DNA of 10,536 nt from RYN-425 sp035542755. GTDB taxonomy: Bacteria > Patescibacteriota > Saccharimonadia > Saccharimonadales > UBA10212. A model generated the notes under the pieces. That model was not told the origin of the DNA. It searched no databases and saw only the letters and a list, made by a program, of their open reading frames with translations. Shown here piece after piece: positions 1 through 6,639 of the stretch (position 1 is the first letter of the stretch; every line of letters starts with the position of its first letter). Made by a program: the position numbers and the translations under genes. The stretch lies in the NCBI GenBank assembly GCA_035542755.1, contig DATKKU010000017.1, positions 1-10,536 of the forward strand, read 5' to 3'.

Positions 1-658
1 CGTTTGCGACCACTGTAAAGGCACAACCGTTGAGCCGGGTTATGAACTAAAAGACTGCGACGAGTGCGACGGCAGCGGCCAAATTAAAAGGGTTACAAGG
101 ACTATTTTTGGCAACATTCAGCAGGCAACCACCTGCCCGAAATGCCACGGCCGGGGCAAAATCCCCGAAAAAGACTGCTCGGTCTGTCGCGGCAAGGGTA
201 CACGCCGAACTAGCCAGACCATCAAACTAAAAGTCCCGGCCGGCATAGACGACGGGGCAACCATCCGCTTGCGCGAGCAGGGCGAGGCCACAGCCAATGG
301 CCCCAAAGGCGACCTTTATGTAAACATCCGCGTTAAACCACACAAAAAATTTACCCGCGAGGGCGACCTTATCCTATCTAGTGAACACATCAATATGATA
401 GATGCTGCACTGGGTACCGAGATAGAAGTTAACACAGTTGATGGCCCGGTGCGCATGAAGGTGCCAATTGGCACAAATTCTGGCACGGATTTTAAACTGT
501 CTGGCCACGGTGTCCCGCACTTGGGGCGCGGTGGTGCCCGCGGGCCTCACATCGTAACAGTTTTAGTGGATACGCCAACCAAGCTAAGCTCTAAGCAAAA
601 ATCACTCCTTGAACAGTTTAAAAAAGAGTCCGGCAAGAGCCGCGGTATATTTAAATAG
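1..658 (+). CDS. dnaJ: Molecular chaperone DnaJ (Hsp40), C-terminal part, 5' end cut by the window
   Basis: This is the co-chaperone that hands unfolded clients to DnaK and stimulates its ATPase in the cytoplasm. The frame is already open at base 2, so the J-domain and Gly/Phe linker lie outside the window. The visible part opens with the cysteine-rich zinc region. Its four CxxCxG repeats are CDHCKG, CDECDG, CPKCHG and CSVCRG, enough to bind two zinc ions; the first lacks the usual GxG ending (it reads GTT). The substrate-binding beta domains follow, with the family signatures 'VPAGIDDGATIRL', 'GDLYV', 'ALGTEIEV' and 'GVPHLGRGGARGPH'. The C-terminus is short, ending SGKSRGIFK after the 'KQKSLLEQF' helix. 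The gene ends in TAG only two bases before the stop of the convergent minus-strand gene, so there is no room for a dedicated terminator. Identification is confident; only the N-terminal architecture is unseen. Confidence 0.96.
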   Translation, partial: VCDHCKGTTVEPGYELKDCDECDGSGQIKRVTRTIFGNIQQATTCPKCHGRGKIPEKDCSVCRGKGTRRTSQTIKLKVPAGIDDGATIRLREQGEATANGPKGDLYVNIRVKPHKKFTREGDLILSSEHINMIDAALGTEIEVNTVDGPVRMKVPIGTNSGTDFKLSGHGVPHLGRGGARGPHIVTVLVDTPTKLSSKQKSLLEQFKKESGKSRGIFK

Positions 659-660
659 CT

Positions 661-2499
661 CTATTTTTTGGGTAGCGGGGTATGCAGTAAGCCGCCCCAC
701 TCCACGACGGTGAAGCCCTTACGGGGCAGGTGATTTAGGTGTTGTGCCGGCAAATTTTGAGGTGTATTTAGACCTTCAAAGTCTAGGAAAACACGAATTA
801 GAGTGTCTGGCGCCGGAATAATCTTCATCGGGGCAATTTTGTTAACCTGAGATGTCCCGAACCAAGTTAATCGTACGTATGGAGTGCTGGGCATCTTTGG
901 TAGCCAAAAGCCCATGAAATCTTGTGACTCTTTGGCGTTCAGCCCCAACTGAGCTAGTTGTTGTTTTAGGGTTGAGGCAAGTTGAGCTTTAGCAACTATT
1001 GTTCCGCTGGTGACATCGGGGTAGTAGCGGCCGTAACCTTCCCAATAAAGAGAGCCGTAGTTTTTGCCATTTACGGTCAGCTGTCCTGAGGGCTTGGCAT
1101 AGACATTCCAGCCATCCGTATAGTTGGGCTGGCTAATTCTTATATCGGCATCAACCTTCACTTGAACATTTTCAGCCTTTTGGGGGTAAAGGTAGATTAC
1201 CGGTTTACCGCAACCACCTCCCGGCTCAGTGTCATTGTTGTATAAAGCCATATATGCACCCAGTGAATTTTTAAAGAAGAGTATCGGCTTTTTATCCAAG
1301 AACTGAGCCATGGTTAAAGATGGGTAATATGCATCAGTTGGGCCACCGGCAATGTTTTGATAGTCGCTATATAAATTTTTTATAATTGGTGCGTTAGCCT
1401 GGTCGCTTAAGACATATAAGTTAACTGACCCTTTGGTATAGCTGCCCGCTTGTGTGTAGGTAGCGTTTTTATCGCTCATTACATCGTAAAATGATCCGCC
1501 TAGCGTGCAACCGTGAAAACCGCTGCCATATGTGGATTTGTTAGAAGTTCCGTCGGAATACGCAATATCACCAGCCATAAGGTCCGGTACATTAGGGGTT
1601 GGCTGGTAATAAACTGGATTAAAGTTATAAAGCTGGAGCAAATATCTCTGTGCGCTATACGTTCCGTTGGCATCAGCATCAATGTTTTTGGTCTCCAAAT
1701 TAACCGCTCCATAGTCGGTAGAGGCGTAGGCCGTAGGGCTCTGCGGCTTATTTGTATCTAGCAGCGGCAAACCACCCTTACTTTCCAGGTAGAACTGTTT
1801 TCCGTTTAGGGTTAGCGTGTCCGGGGCGTTTAACTCTGGGTAAGAAGTGGTGGAATCTAAGGTAGTGTTTGTCCCGTATCCGTCGTAAATTAACTTACCA
1901 GAATCGGCGCTAAATAAACCTGAACTATATTGCTTGAGTACGATGTTCTTGCCGTCTTTGGATAAAAACATAAATGGCACGGAATCTATGGTCCCTGGAT
2001 TGGCAACTACTATATCCTGCCCATCGTCTGTCTTGCCCACCTGCCAGAAGCTATATATGTCATATGGACCCTCTGAGCCGCAGTCTTGCTGGCAACGCAG
2101 GACGTCTATCGGAAATACTGTATAGGCAGTAATTGGTTTGCTAATTGGTGTGGCATACCAGGTGCGGTCAGCCACCTTAACGTCGCCATTGGCTTGTTTA
2201 ACCGGGGTAAATAAACTGTTTTTGGCCTGGGCTTGGGAATTTTTGGCGGCTGTATTGGCAGAGCTAGTGGATTTTTTGGACTTTAAGTATAAATAGCCTC
2301 CGACACCAGCCACTACCAGAAGTAAAACTACGAGCAGTATAATCAACTTTTTGCGGCCTTTTTTGTGTTTTTCGGGGATAGCAGACGATGGCAGGGGCGG
2401 AATAGTTCCATCAGGTAAAATGGGCACCTCGGGGTTAGTTGGTGCTGAATCGGGCTGGTTGCCTATAGCTGGCGGTTGACTGGGTTCGGGTTTTTCCAT
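661..2499 (-). CDS. Membrane-anchored surface protein with a CGKPVIYLYP-type domain, function unknown
   Basis: A 612-aa protein with a clear three-part layout. Residues 1-42 are a Pro/Glu-rich, probably disordered cytoplasmic tail. Residues 44-50 are basic (HKKGRKK), followed by one hydrophobic helix at about 51-72, which suggests a type II topology with about 540 residues outside. The outer part is rich in Tyr, Asn, Thr, Gly and Ser and contains four cysteines (C136, C140, C331, C430). The last 180 residues begin with CGKPVIYLYP (430-439) and continue with 'DGWNVYAKPSGQL' (462-474), 'SLYWEGYG' (483-490), 'ESQDFMGFWLPKM' (524-536) and 'APDTLIRVFLDFEG' (563-576). I recall this signature from many uncharacterised Patescibacteria proteins, but know no assigned function. 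No catalytic motif is recognisable. A -10-like TATAAA lies nine bases before the ATG, and no Shine-Dalgarno is seen. It lies 49 bases downstream of the methyltransferase on the same strand. An adhesin or envelope role is only an inference from the topology. Confidence 0.85.
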   Translation of the reverse strand: MEKPEPSQPPAIGNQPDSAPTNPEVPILPDGTIPPLPSSAIPEKHKKGRKKLIILLVVLLLVVAGVGGYLYLKSKKSTSSANTAAKNSQAQAKNSLFTPVKQANGDVKVADRTWYATPISKPITAYTVFPIDVLRCQQDCGSEGPYDIYSFWQVGKTDDGQDIVVANPGTIDSVPFMFLSKDGKNIVLKQYSSGLFSADSGKLIYDGYGTNTTLDSTTSYPELNAPDTLTLNGKQFYLESKGGLPLLDTNKPQSPTAYASTDYGAVNLETKNIDADANGTYSAQRYLLQLYNFNPVYYQPTPNVPDLMAGDIAYSDGTSNKSTYGSGFHGCTLGGSFYDVMSDKNATYTQAGSYTKGSVNLYVLSDQANAPIIKNLYSDYQNIAGGPTDAYYPSLTMAQFLDKKPILFFKNSLGAYMALYNNDTEPGGGCGKPVIYLYPQKAENVQVKVDADIRISQPNYTDGWNVYAKPSGQLTVNGKNYGSLYWEGYGRYYPDVTSGTIVAKAQLASTLKQQLAQLGLNAKESQDFMGFWLPKMPSTPYVRLTWFGTSQVNKIAPMKIIPAPDTLIRVFLDFEGLNTPQNLPAQHLNHLPRKGFTVVEWGGLLHTPLPKK

Positions 2500-2501
2500 T
2501 T

Positions 2502-2514
2502 TTTAAGTTTTATA
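2502..2514 (-). promoter_or_regulatory. Candidate -10 promoter element for the CGKPVIYLYP-domain gene
   Basis: On the minus strand TATAAA (2514 to 2509) lies nine bases before the ATG at 2499. Start of transcription about seven bases after the hexamer would fall near 2502, giving a leader of only two or three bases. A possible -35, TTGTAT, is separated by a long 19-base spacer, so that half is weak. Confidence 0.4.
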
Positions 2515-2548
2515 CCGTTGCTTAAGCCGAAGTATACAAGCACAAGAA

Positions 2549-3133
2549 TTATTTGAACATAGTAATTGTAAAGTCATCCTGCAGGTAGCCAGTACGCAAG
2601 TTAACTTTGGGGCTAAGTTGTCTGCAAAAATCTAGGATTTCCTGCGCGTTGGCATAGGCTATTAAAGAGTTATGGGGCAAGGGCTGAAAACCGCCAGCCA
2701 TGTTAAAGGCCAAAGCCTGGCGGCTTAAGCCAAGCAGGTTTTTAATCATGGTTTTACGGTGCTTTTGCCAATTTTTGACGTTGATGTTCATAACCCCGGA
2801 AGTAACTACCACGTCAAATTGCCGACCAAACTTGCCATTAAACGGGTTGCCAACTTCAAAGCGATGGCCCTCATAGCGTTTTTTGGCAATTTCTATAAAG
2901 CCGGGGTTGATATCAACTCCCAGGTAGTCAAAGTTATCGGCTTTTGAGTATAAGTACGGTAGTAAATCACCCATGCCGCAGCCGGCGTCAAGCACCGATT
3001 TACCCTCAATATCCAGCTCGTCCACCAGATATTTAAAGCGAATCGCCATTGAGCGGTAATCTGTCCAATGCAGCGCCAGCGGGCTTTCGCCATAGTCGTC
3101 CAAGCCCTGTTGGTATATCTCGGCCTCGTTCAT
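2549..3133 (-). CDS. Class I SAM-dependent methyltransferase
   Basis: A small cytoplasmic methyltransferase of the Rossmann-fold class. Motif I, VLDAGCGMGD, is the glycine-rich SAM-binding loop. 'LGVDINPGFIEIAKKR' carries the acidic residue that normally contacts the SAM ribose. 'FDVVVTSGVMN' corresponds to the strand-4 motif next to the active site. The C-terminus ends 'DDFTITMFK', resembling the last beta strands of the fold. The substrate cannot be read from the sequence. The frame is open to a GTG at 3160 (203 aa), but I prefer the ATG at 3133 (194 aa). The nine extra residues look unlike the family, and a perfect TATAAT sits seven bases before this ATG, so a transcript from it would exclude the GTG. 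The gene is divergent from the + strand cluster that starts at 3204 and is followed on its own strand, 49 bases later, by the surface-protein gene. Confidence 0.88.
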   Translation of the reverse strand: MNEAEIYQQGLDDYGESPLALHWTDYRSMAIRFKYLVDELDIEGKSVLDAGCGMGDLLPYLYSKADNFDYLGVDINPGFIEIAKKRYEGHRFEVGNPFNGKFGRQFDVVVTSGVMNINVKNWQKHRKTMIKNLLGLSRQALAFNMAGGFQPLPHNSLIAYANAQEILDFCRQLSPKVNLRTGYLQDDFTITMFK

Positions 3134-3146
3134 CAGATTAATTATA
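3134..3146 (-). promoter_or_regulatory. Candidate TATAAT -10 element for the methyltransferase gene
   Basis: A perfect TATAAT runs from 3146 to 3141 on the minus strand. Transcription would begin near 3134, directly before the ATG at 3133, giving a leaderless message. No good -35 hexamer is present 16-18 bases upstream (CTATTT is the best placed), which lowers confidence. Confidence 0.45.
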
Positions 3147-3160
3147 AAGCCTTTAGGCAC

Positions 3161-3186
3161 TTGAAATAGTGATGCTTATGTATAAA
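3161..3186 (+). promoter_or_regulatory. Possible promoter for the plus-strand microprotein/amidotransferase pair
   Basis: TTGAAA (3161-3166) resembles a -35 and TATAAA (3181-3186) a -10, but the spacer is only 14 bases, shorter than the usual 16-18. It lies in the 70-base gap between divergent genes, where a plus-strand promoter is expected. Transcription would begin about ten bases before the ATG at 3204, just ahead of an AGTAGG that resembles a ribosome binding site. Confidence 0.3.
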
Positions 3187-3203
3187 AATGAAAAGTAGGC
3201 CTT

Positions 3204-3317
3204 ATGAAAAATAAAAACACTTCTGACGGCTTTATTCCAATGTTAATCGTAATGGGCATAATTATCCTGGCCGTAATTTGGTTTGTTTACGAGAGGGTAA
3301 CACAGGCTAATCACTAA
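3204..3317 (+). CDS. 37-aa single-pass membrane microprotein, function unknown
   Basis: This short frame encodes MKNKNTSDGF, then a strongly hydrophobic stretch at about residues 11-28 (FIPMLIVMGIIILAVIWFVY), then a short polar tail ERVTQANH and TAA. That is the layout of a one-helix membrane peptide. AGTAGG (3194-3199) lies four bases before the ATG and could act as ribosome binding site. The stop is two bases before the ATG of the amidotransferase gene, which itself has no clear ribosome binding site. The two are therefore probably co-transcribed and perhaps translationally coupled. I do not recognise a family. It could be a subunit or regulator of a membrane complex, or a gene whose translation mainly serves to drive the next one. 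Confidence 0.6.
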   Translation: MKNKNTSDGFIPMLIVMGIIILAVIWFVYERVTQANH

Positions 3318-3319
3318 TC

Positions 3320-3886
3320 ATGAAGATACTACTTATCAACAACAACACTAAGCACCTTGATAGTCTCAGCAAGTCGCTGACCGGACACCAGGTTGAGGTG
3401 CAGACCTATAGGCCGGGCTTAGAGTTTCACGACTATGACAAAGATTTGATTATTTTGTCCGGCGGCGGCGGCGAAGGCCTGGAAATTTATGACGAGCACG
3501 CCCCAGGGCACCTTTGGTACGAAGACCAGATGGAGTTTGTACTTGGCTGCGATAAGCCGCTAATCGGTATCTGCATGGGCTTTGAAGTTATAGCCAACGC
3601 CTACGGCGCAAAAATCGTTGAAAAACCCCAGCTCATTCAAGGCTATAAGCCAGTTACAGCTACCCAAAAAGGGCTGAACCTCCTTGGCCGTAAAAAACTA
3701 ACCCAGTTTGAATCTCATTTTTGGCGGGTGCAGAACGTGTCGCAAAAACAACTTGAGGTACTAGCCGACTCGCCCACCGGCATAGAGGCCTTTAGGCACA
3801 GGCAAAAACCGATACTCGCTACCCAGTTTCACCCCGAGAAGGGCGGCTCTCTAAACCTGGTAAGTCTTATACGCCAGACGGCCTAA
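3320..3886 (+). CDS. Class I glutamine amidotransferase-like protein
   Basis: A stand-alone class I (triad-type) amidotransferase domain of 188 aa. It keeps all three catalytic residues of the family: C85 in the nucleophile elbow 'GICMG', and H171 and E173 in 'TQFHPEKGG'. The oxyanion-strand region reads 'ILSGGGGEG' (45-53), where relatives such as GMP synthase and anthranilate synthase component II have SGGPGS. Such domains release ammonia from glutamine for a partner synthetase, or act as gamma-glutamyl hydrolases (as PuuD does). No usual partner synthetase is adjacent. The next genes are instead a RimB/ATP-grasp fusion and a RimK-like ligase, so a link to glutamate or glutamine conjugation is possible but inferred. 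The gene starts two bases after the microprotein stop and has no clear Shine-Dalgarno. The next gene has its own promoter, so joint transcription is not assured. Confidence 0.85.
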   Translation: MKILLINNNTKHLDSLSKSLTGHQVEVQTYRPGLEFHDYDKDLIILSGGGGEGLEIYDEHAPGHLWYEDQMEFVLGCDKPLIGICMGFEVIANAYGAKIVEKPQLIQGYKPVTATQKGLNLLGRKKLTQFESHFWRVQNVSQKQLEVLADSPTGIEAFRHRQKPILATQFHPEKGGSLNLVSLIRQTA

Positions 3887-3902
3887 AAACACCGAAAAAC
3901 TA

Positions 3903-3931
3903 GTGACAAAATAAATAAATTCTGTTATAAT
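3903..3931 (+). promoter_or_regulatory. Sigma-70-type promoter for the RimB/ATP-grasp - rimK - DUF192 operon
   Basis: GTGACA (3903-3908) matches the TTGACA -35 at five of six positions. A spacer of exactly 17 bases leads to a perfect TATAAT (3926-3931). The intervening and flanking bases are A/T-rich. This is the best promoter in the window. Transcription would start near 3938, downstream of the first possible ATG (3932) and just before the second (3941), which decides the start of the following gene and makes its mRNA essentially leaderless. Confidence 0.7.
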
Positions 3932-3940
3932 ATGCAAGAT

Positions 3941-5266
3941 ATGGCAAGTAATAAGCGGCCTATAACCATAGGCTCATACACCAATATTGACCTACCGAAG
4001 TTCGGCATTAGCAAGGTGGCCGCCAAAGTGGACACCGGTGCCGACTCTTCTTCAATATGGGCCAGCAGCATAAAAGAAAATAACGGCCACTTAACTTATG
4101 TGTTATTTGGCCCGTCGTCCACACATTACACCGGCAAAGAAATTACTACTACTAACTTTCAGATTAGCCTAGTAAAAAACTCCTTTGGCTATAGCGAGTT
4201 CCGCTACAAGGTCCCAATTAAGACCTCAATTGAGGGTCGGAATATCAATATCTGGTACACACTGGCCAATAGAAAAAACAATAGCTATTCGGTCTTAATT
4301 GGACGCAAGACTCTACACAGCCGTTTCTTGGTAGACGTTTCTAGGGTCAAAAAGCGTCAGTTTAATGTGCTGATTATGAAACCCAATAAATTAAAAAAAG
4401 GCGGCAAATACGCAGCTTTTTTTGACCAGATGCAGGAGCAAAACCCAGCTTTAAACTTTACCTTTGCTACCTACAAAGATTTGAGTTTTGTCTTCAGTAA
4501 AAATCGTCTAAAAGTCCAGATTGACGGGCTGGGCAAAGACGCCTCCGATTTTGACATGGTTTACTTTTTGCTGGTTTCTAATTACCAGTACGTAGCATCG
4601 GCACTGGCGCTCTATCTAAAATCGCGCAATGTGACCTTTGTTGATAAGGCCATACTTAACTATCATCAGTCACTCAACAAACTGCATCAGTGTATACTGC
4701 TGCAGACTAACGGAGTACGGGTACCGGCTGGCGTGTTTATGGACCATCAAAAATTAGCCGACTCTTACGGCTATTTGGCAGAGACTTTGGGTTCACCGTT
4801 CATTATCAAAGATATCAACAGCCATCGCGGCGAAGAAAACTACTTGGTCAAAAGCTCGGCTGAGCTCAAAAAACTGGTCGCTAAAGCGGCTAATAGCCAA
4901 TTTATCGCCCAGAAGTACATACCCAATGACGGCGACTACCGCATTTTGGTTCATGGCAAGCAGATAAAGATGGTGATTAAGCGTACTGCAAAAGCTGGCT
5001 CACACCTAAATAACGTATCGGCTGACGGTCAGGCGGCTATGGTTAGCCTGGCCAATATACCAGCGTCGGTCAAACGGACTGCCATTAAGGTCGGAGAGTT
5101 GCTGCAGATTGATATATCTGGGGTAGACATGCTAAAAGACAAACAGTCTGGCTTGTGGTATTGTCTAGAAGTCAACGAAAATCCCAGCTTAGTTACCGGC
5201 GCATTCCCCGAGCAGAAGCAAAAAATAGTGGCAGATTACCTAACCAAGAGGCTGCACAAAATTTAA
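3941..5266 (+). CDS. RimB-like retropepsin domain fused to a RimK-type ATP-grasp ligase
   Basis: A two-domain protein; residue numbers count from the upstream ATG at 3932. Residues 10-140 match the family often named 'putative ATP-dependent zinc protease' (DUF785/RimB, retropepsin-like). The active-site motif is 'KVDTGADSSS' with D34-T-G, and the family's closing motif is 'VLIGRKTLHSRFLVDVSR' (121-138). Residues 145-444 form an ATP-grasp ligase: K250 in 'LNKLHQ', 'PFIIKDINSHRGEENYLV' (289-306) as the nucleotide-binding loop, 'FIAQKYIP' (324-331), and the metal-binding 'LEVNENPS' (412-419). Against the RimK encoded next door, the catalytic-loop Arg and His (FRSNLH) are replaced (HLNNVS) while one Asn is kept, so substrate or mechanism may differ. 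In Pseudomonas, RimB and RimK cooperate in glutamylation of ribosomal protein S6; here protease and ligase share a chain. I chose the ATG at 3941 because the promoter would start transcription after 3932. The gene is ten bases before rimK. Confidence 0.88.
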   Translation: MASNKRPITIGSYTNIDLPKFGISKVAAKVDTGADSSSIWASSIKENNGHLTYVLFGPSSTHYTGKEITTTNFQISLVKNSFGYSEFRYKVPIKTSIEGRNINIWYTLANRKNNSYSVLIGRKTLHSRFLVDVSRVKKRQFNVLIMKPNKLKKGGKYAAFFDQMQEQNPALNFTFATYKDLSFVFSKNRLKVQIDGLGKDASDFDMVYFLLVSNYQYVASALALYLKSRNVTFVDKAILNYHQSLNKLHQCILLQTNGVRVPAGVFMDHQKLADSYGYLAETLGSPFIIKDINSHRGEENYLVKSSAELKKLVAKAANSQFIAQKYIPNDGDYRILVHGKQIKMVIKRTAKAGSHLNNVSADGQAAMVSLANIPASVKRTAIKVGELLQIDISGVDMLKDKQSGLWYCLEVNENPSLVTGAFPEQKQKIVADYLTKRLHKI

Positions 5267-5270
5267 GGGA
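5265..5270 (+). promoter_or_regulatory. Ribosome binding site of the rimK-like gene
   Basis: AAGGGA sits six bases before the ATG at 5277 and overlaps the last two bases of the upstream stop codon. This supports that start and shows that internal operon genes here use Shine-Dalgarno initiation, unlike the promoter-proximal genes. Confidence 0.6.
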
Positions 5271-5276
5271 AATTTT

Positions 5277-6188
5277 ATGAAAATAGCGATTTTATCCAAA
5301 GGACCAGCTAATTTCTCTACTAAGAGGCTGGTTGAAGAAGCCAAAAAACGAGGCCACGACGTGGAGGTTATTAACTATACCCAGTGCGAGGCCCGCATTG
5401 AGCAAAACAAGCCGGTAATTTTATATAAAGGCGAAGTGTTAAGCGGGTTTGACGCTATAATTCCGCGGATTGCATCCAGCTACACGCGTTACGGCTCGGC
5501 CATTGTGCGGCAGTTTGAAATGCAGGGCGTGTTTACTACCACCAGCTCAATTTCAATTGTCCGCTCGCGCGACAAGCTGCGGTCTATTCAGCTACTATCA
5601 AGAGCCGGTGTTGGTATTCCAAAGACTATATTTTCAAGAGGCTTGAGTGACATGGATATGGTCATGGAAGAACTTGGCGGCCCGCCAATAATCATCAAGC
5701 TGGCTCGGGGTACCCACGGCCGCGGCGTAGTCCTGGCCGAAAGCCGCAAGGCCGCACGTTCGGTACTGCAGGGCTTTTATCTAATGGATGACGACGGGGC
5801 TAACATTCTTATGCAGGAGTACGTGGAAGAGTCGGCCGGTACCGATATCAGGGCCTTTGTGGTTGGCGGACAGGTAATTGCCAGTATGAAACGCCAAAGT
5901 CTAAATGACGACTTTCGCTCTAACCTCCACCAGGGTGGCGAGGGCAGCACCATAAAACTTACCGACGACGAGCGTCGCACGTCTTTAAAGGCCGCTAAGG
6001 CCATGGGCCTGTCTATCTGTGGTGTTGATATGATGAGAAGCAAGCGCGGTCCGCTGGTGCTGGAAGTAAATTCCAGCCCAGGTTTTGGAATAGAGCAGGT
6101 AACCGGACGCGATGTCGCCAGCAAAATTATTGAATACGTAGAGCGTAATGCTAAAGCCCGCCAGCGCAAAGACCGCGTCGGCGCTTAA
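5277..6188 (+). CDS. rimK: RimK-like ATP-grasp ligase (S6--L-glutamate ligase family)
   Basis: RimK ligases use ATP to join an amino acid, classically glutamate, to the C-terminus of ribosomal protein S6 or another acceptor through an acyl-phosphate. At 303 aa this matches the roughly 300-aa E. coli RimK along its whole length. Visible motifs are the RimK-type N-terminus 'MKIAILSKGP', 'RSRDKLRS' (96-103), 'PPIIIKLARGTHGRGVVL' (136-153) for nucleotide binding, 'LMQEYVEES' (178-186), the intact catalytic loop 'DFRSNLHQGG' (212-221), and the metal ligands D251 in 'GVDMM' and E263/N265 in 'LEVNSSPGF'. All key residues are present, so it should be active. The acceptor cannot be told from sequence; lysine-biosynthesis LysX and tetrahydromethanopterin ligases are close relatives. 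It follows the RimB/ATP-grasp fusion by ten bases behind an AAGGGA site, and its last 41 bases overlap the DUF192 gene. Confidence 0.9.
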   Translation: MKIAILSKGPANFSTKRLVEEAKKRGHDVEVINYTQCEARIEQNKPVILYKGEVLSGFDAIIPRIASSYTRYGSAIVRQFEMQGVFTTTSSISIVRSRDKLRSIQLLSRAGVGIPKTIFSRGLSDMDMVMEELGGPPIIIKLARGTHGRGVVLAESRKAARSVLQGFYLMDDDGANILMQEYVEESAGTDIRAFVVGGQVIASMKRQSLNDDFRSNLHQGGEGSTIKLTDDERRTSLKAAKAMGLSICGVDMMRSKRGPLVLEVNSSPGFGIEQVTGRDVASKIIEYVERNAKARQRKDRVGA

Positions 6189-6630
6189 GCTCCAGTTAAT
6201 CTCCCTGATAGTTTTGGTGGTGGTTCTGGTTTTGGCCGGCCACCACGCCAGTTCGTTTTGCGTGGAGCAATATCGGCATGACGAAACTCTCCGGGTTAAT
6301 GGCCACAGCCTGTCGGCCCAGCTGGCTGCAACCGAGGCTCAGAGAGAAAAGGGCCTGGGCGGCAGAGCCTGCATTGGCACGTCTCAAGCTATGCTGTTTT
6401 TGTTTAACCAACCTGGCTATTACTACTTTTGGATGAGGGATATGCATTTTGCAGTTGATATGGTCTGGCTATCTGATGCTAAGCAGGTTGTCTACGTTCA
6501 GCCTAACGTCTTACCAAGTACCTATCCAAACAGCTTTGTCAGCCAGCAACCGGCCCGCTATGTGATTGAACTCAGGGCCGGCCAGGCCGAGCGCCTGGGC
6601 ATCGGCACCGGAACAAAATTAGCTTTCTAA
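6148..6630 (+). CDS. Membrane-anchored DUF192 protein
   Basis: A 160-aa protein with a basic N-terminus, one hydrophobic helix at about residues 15-32 and an outer DUF192 domain. The family signature is clear: 'REKGLGGRACI' (66-76), 'AMLFLFNQPG' (81-90), 'YYYFWMRDMHFAVDMVWL' (91-108), and the closing 'ARYVIELRAGQAERLGI' (136-152). The biochemical function of DUF192 is not established to my knowledge. Many members have a signal peptide or anchor, as here. A single Cys (C38) follows the helix but is not in a lipobox context; C75 lies in the domain. The ATG at 6148 lies inside the rimK frame, 41 bases before its stop, and is the only ATG before the membrane helix; overlap suggests translational coupling. 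The gene ends in tandem TAA TAA inside an inverted repeat. Confidence 0.88.
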   Translation: MLKPASAKTASALKLQLISLIVLVVVLVLAGHHASSFCVEQYRHDETLRVNGHSLSAQLAATEAQREKGLGGRACIGTSQAMLFLFNQPGYYYFWMRDMHFAVDMVWLSDAKQVVYVQPNVLPSTYPNSFVSQQPARYVIELRAGQAERLGIGTGTKLAF

Positions 6631-6639
6631 TAAGCTAAT
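6618..6639. repeat. Perfect 8-bp inverted repeat at the DUF192 stop and upstream of the next promoter
   Basis: ATTAGCTT (6618-6625) and AAGCTAAT (6632-6639) are exact reverse complements separated by six bases. The arms flank the tandem stop codons of the DUF192 gene and cover the -35 and spacer region of the next candidate promoter. It is A/T-rich and has no run of T after it, so it is a poor rho-independent terminator. Its placement fits an operator, but that is an inference. Confidence 0.45.

Noticed and set aside
656..663. Search for a shared bidirectional terminator between dnaJ and the convergent gene
   Set aside because: The two stop codons are two bases apart and the flanking sequence forms no clear stem with T tracts on either side.
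3134..3160. GTG at 3160 as the methyltransferase start
   Set aside because: It lies upstream of the TATAAT element that best explains transcription, and the extra residues PKGFIINL look unlike the family; the ATG at 3133 is preferred, though the longer form cannot be excluded.
5777..6169. 130-aa frame on the minus strand inside rimK
   Set aside because: It is opposite a gene with fully conserved motifs, has no recognisable features, and is best explained as an antisense shadow.
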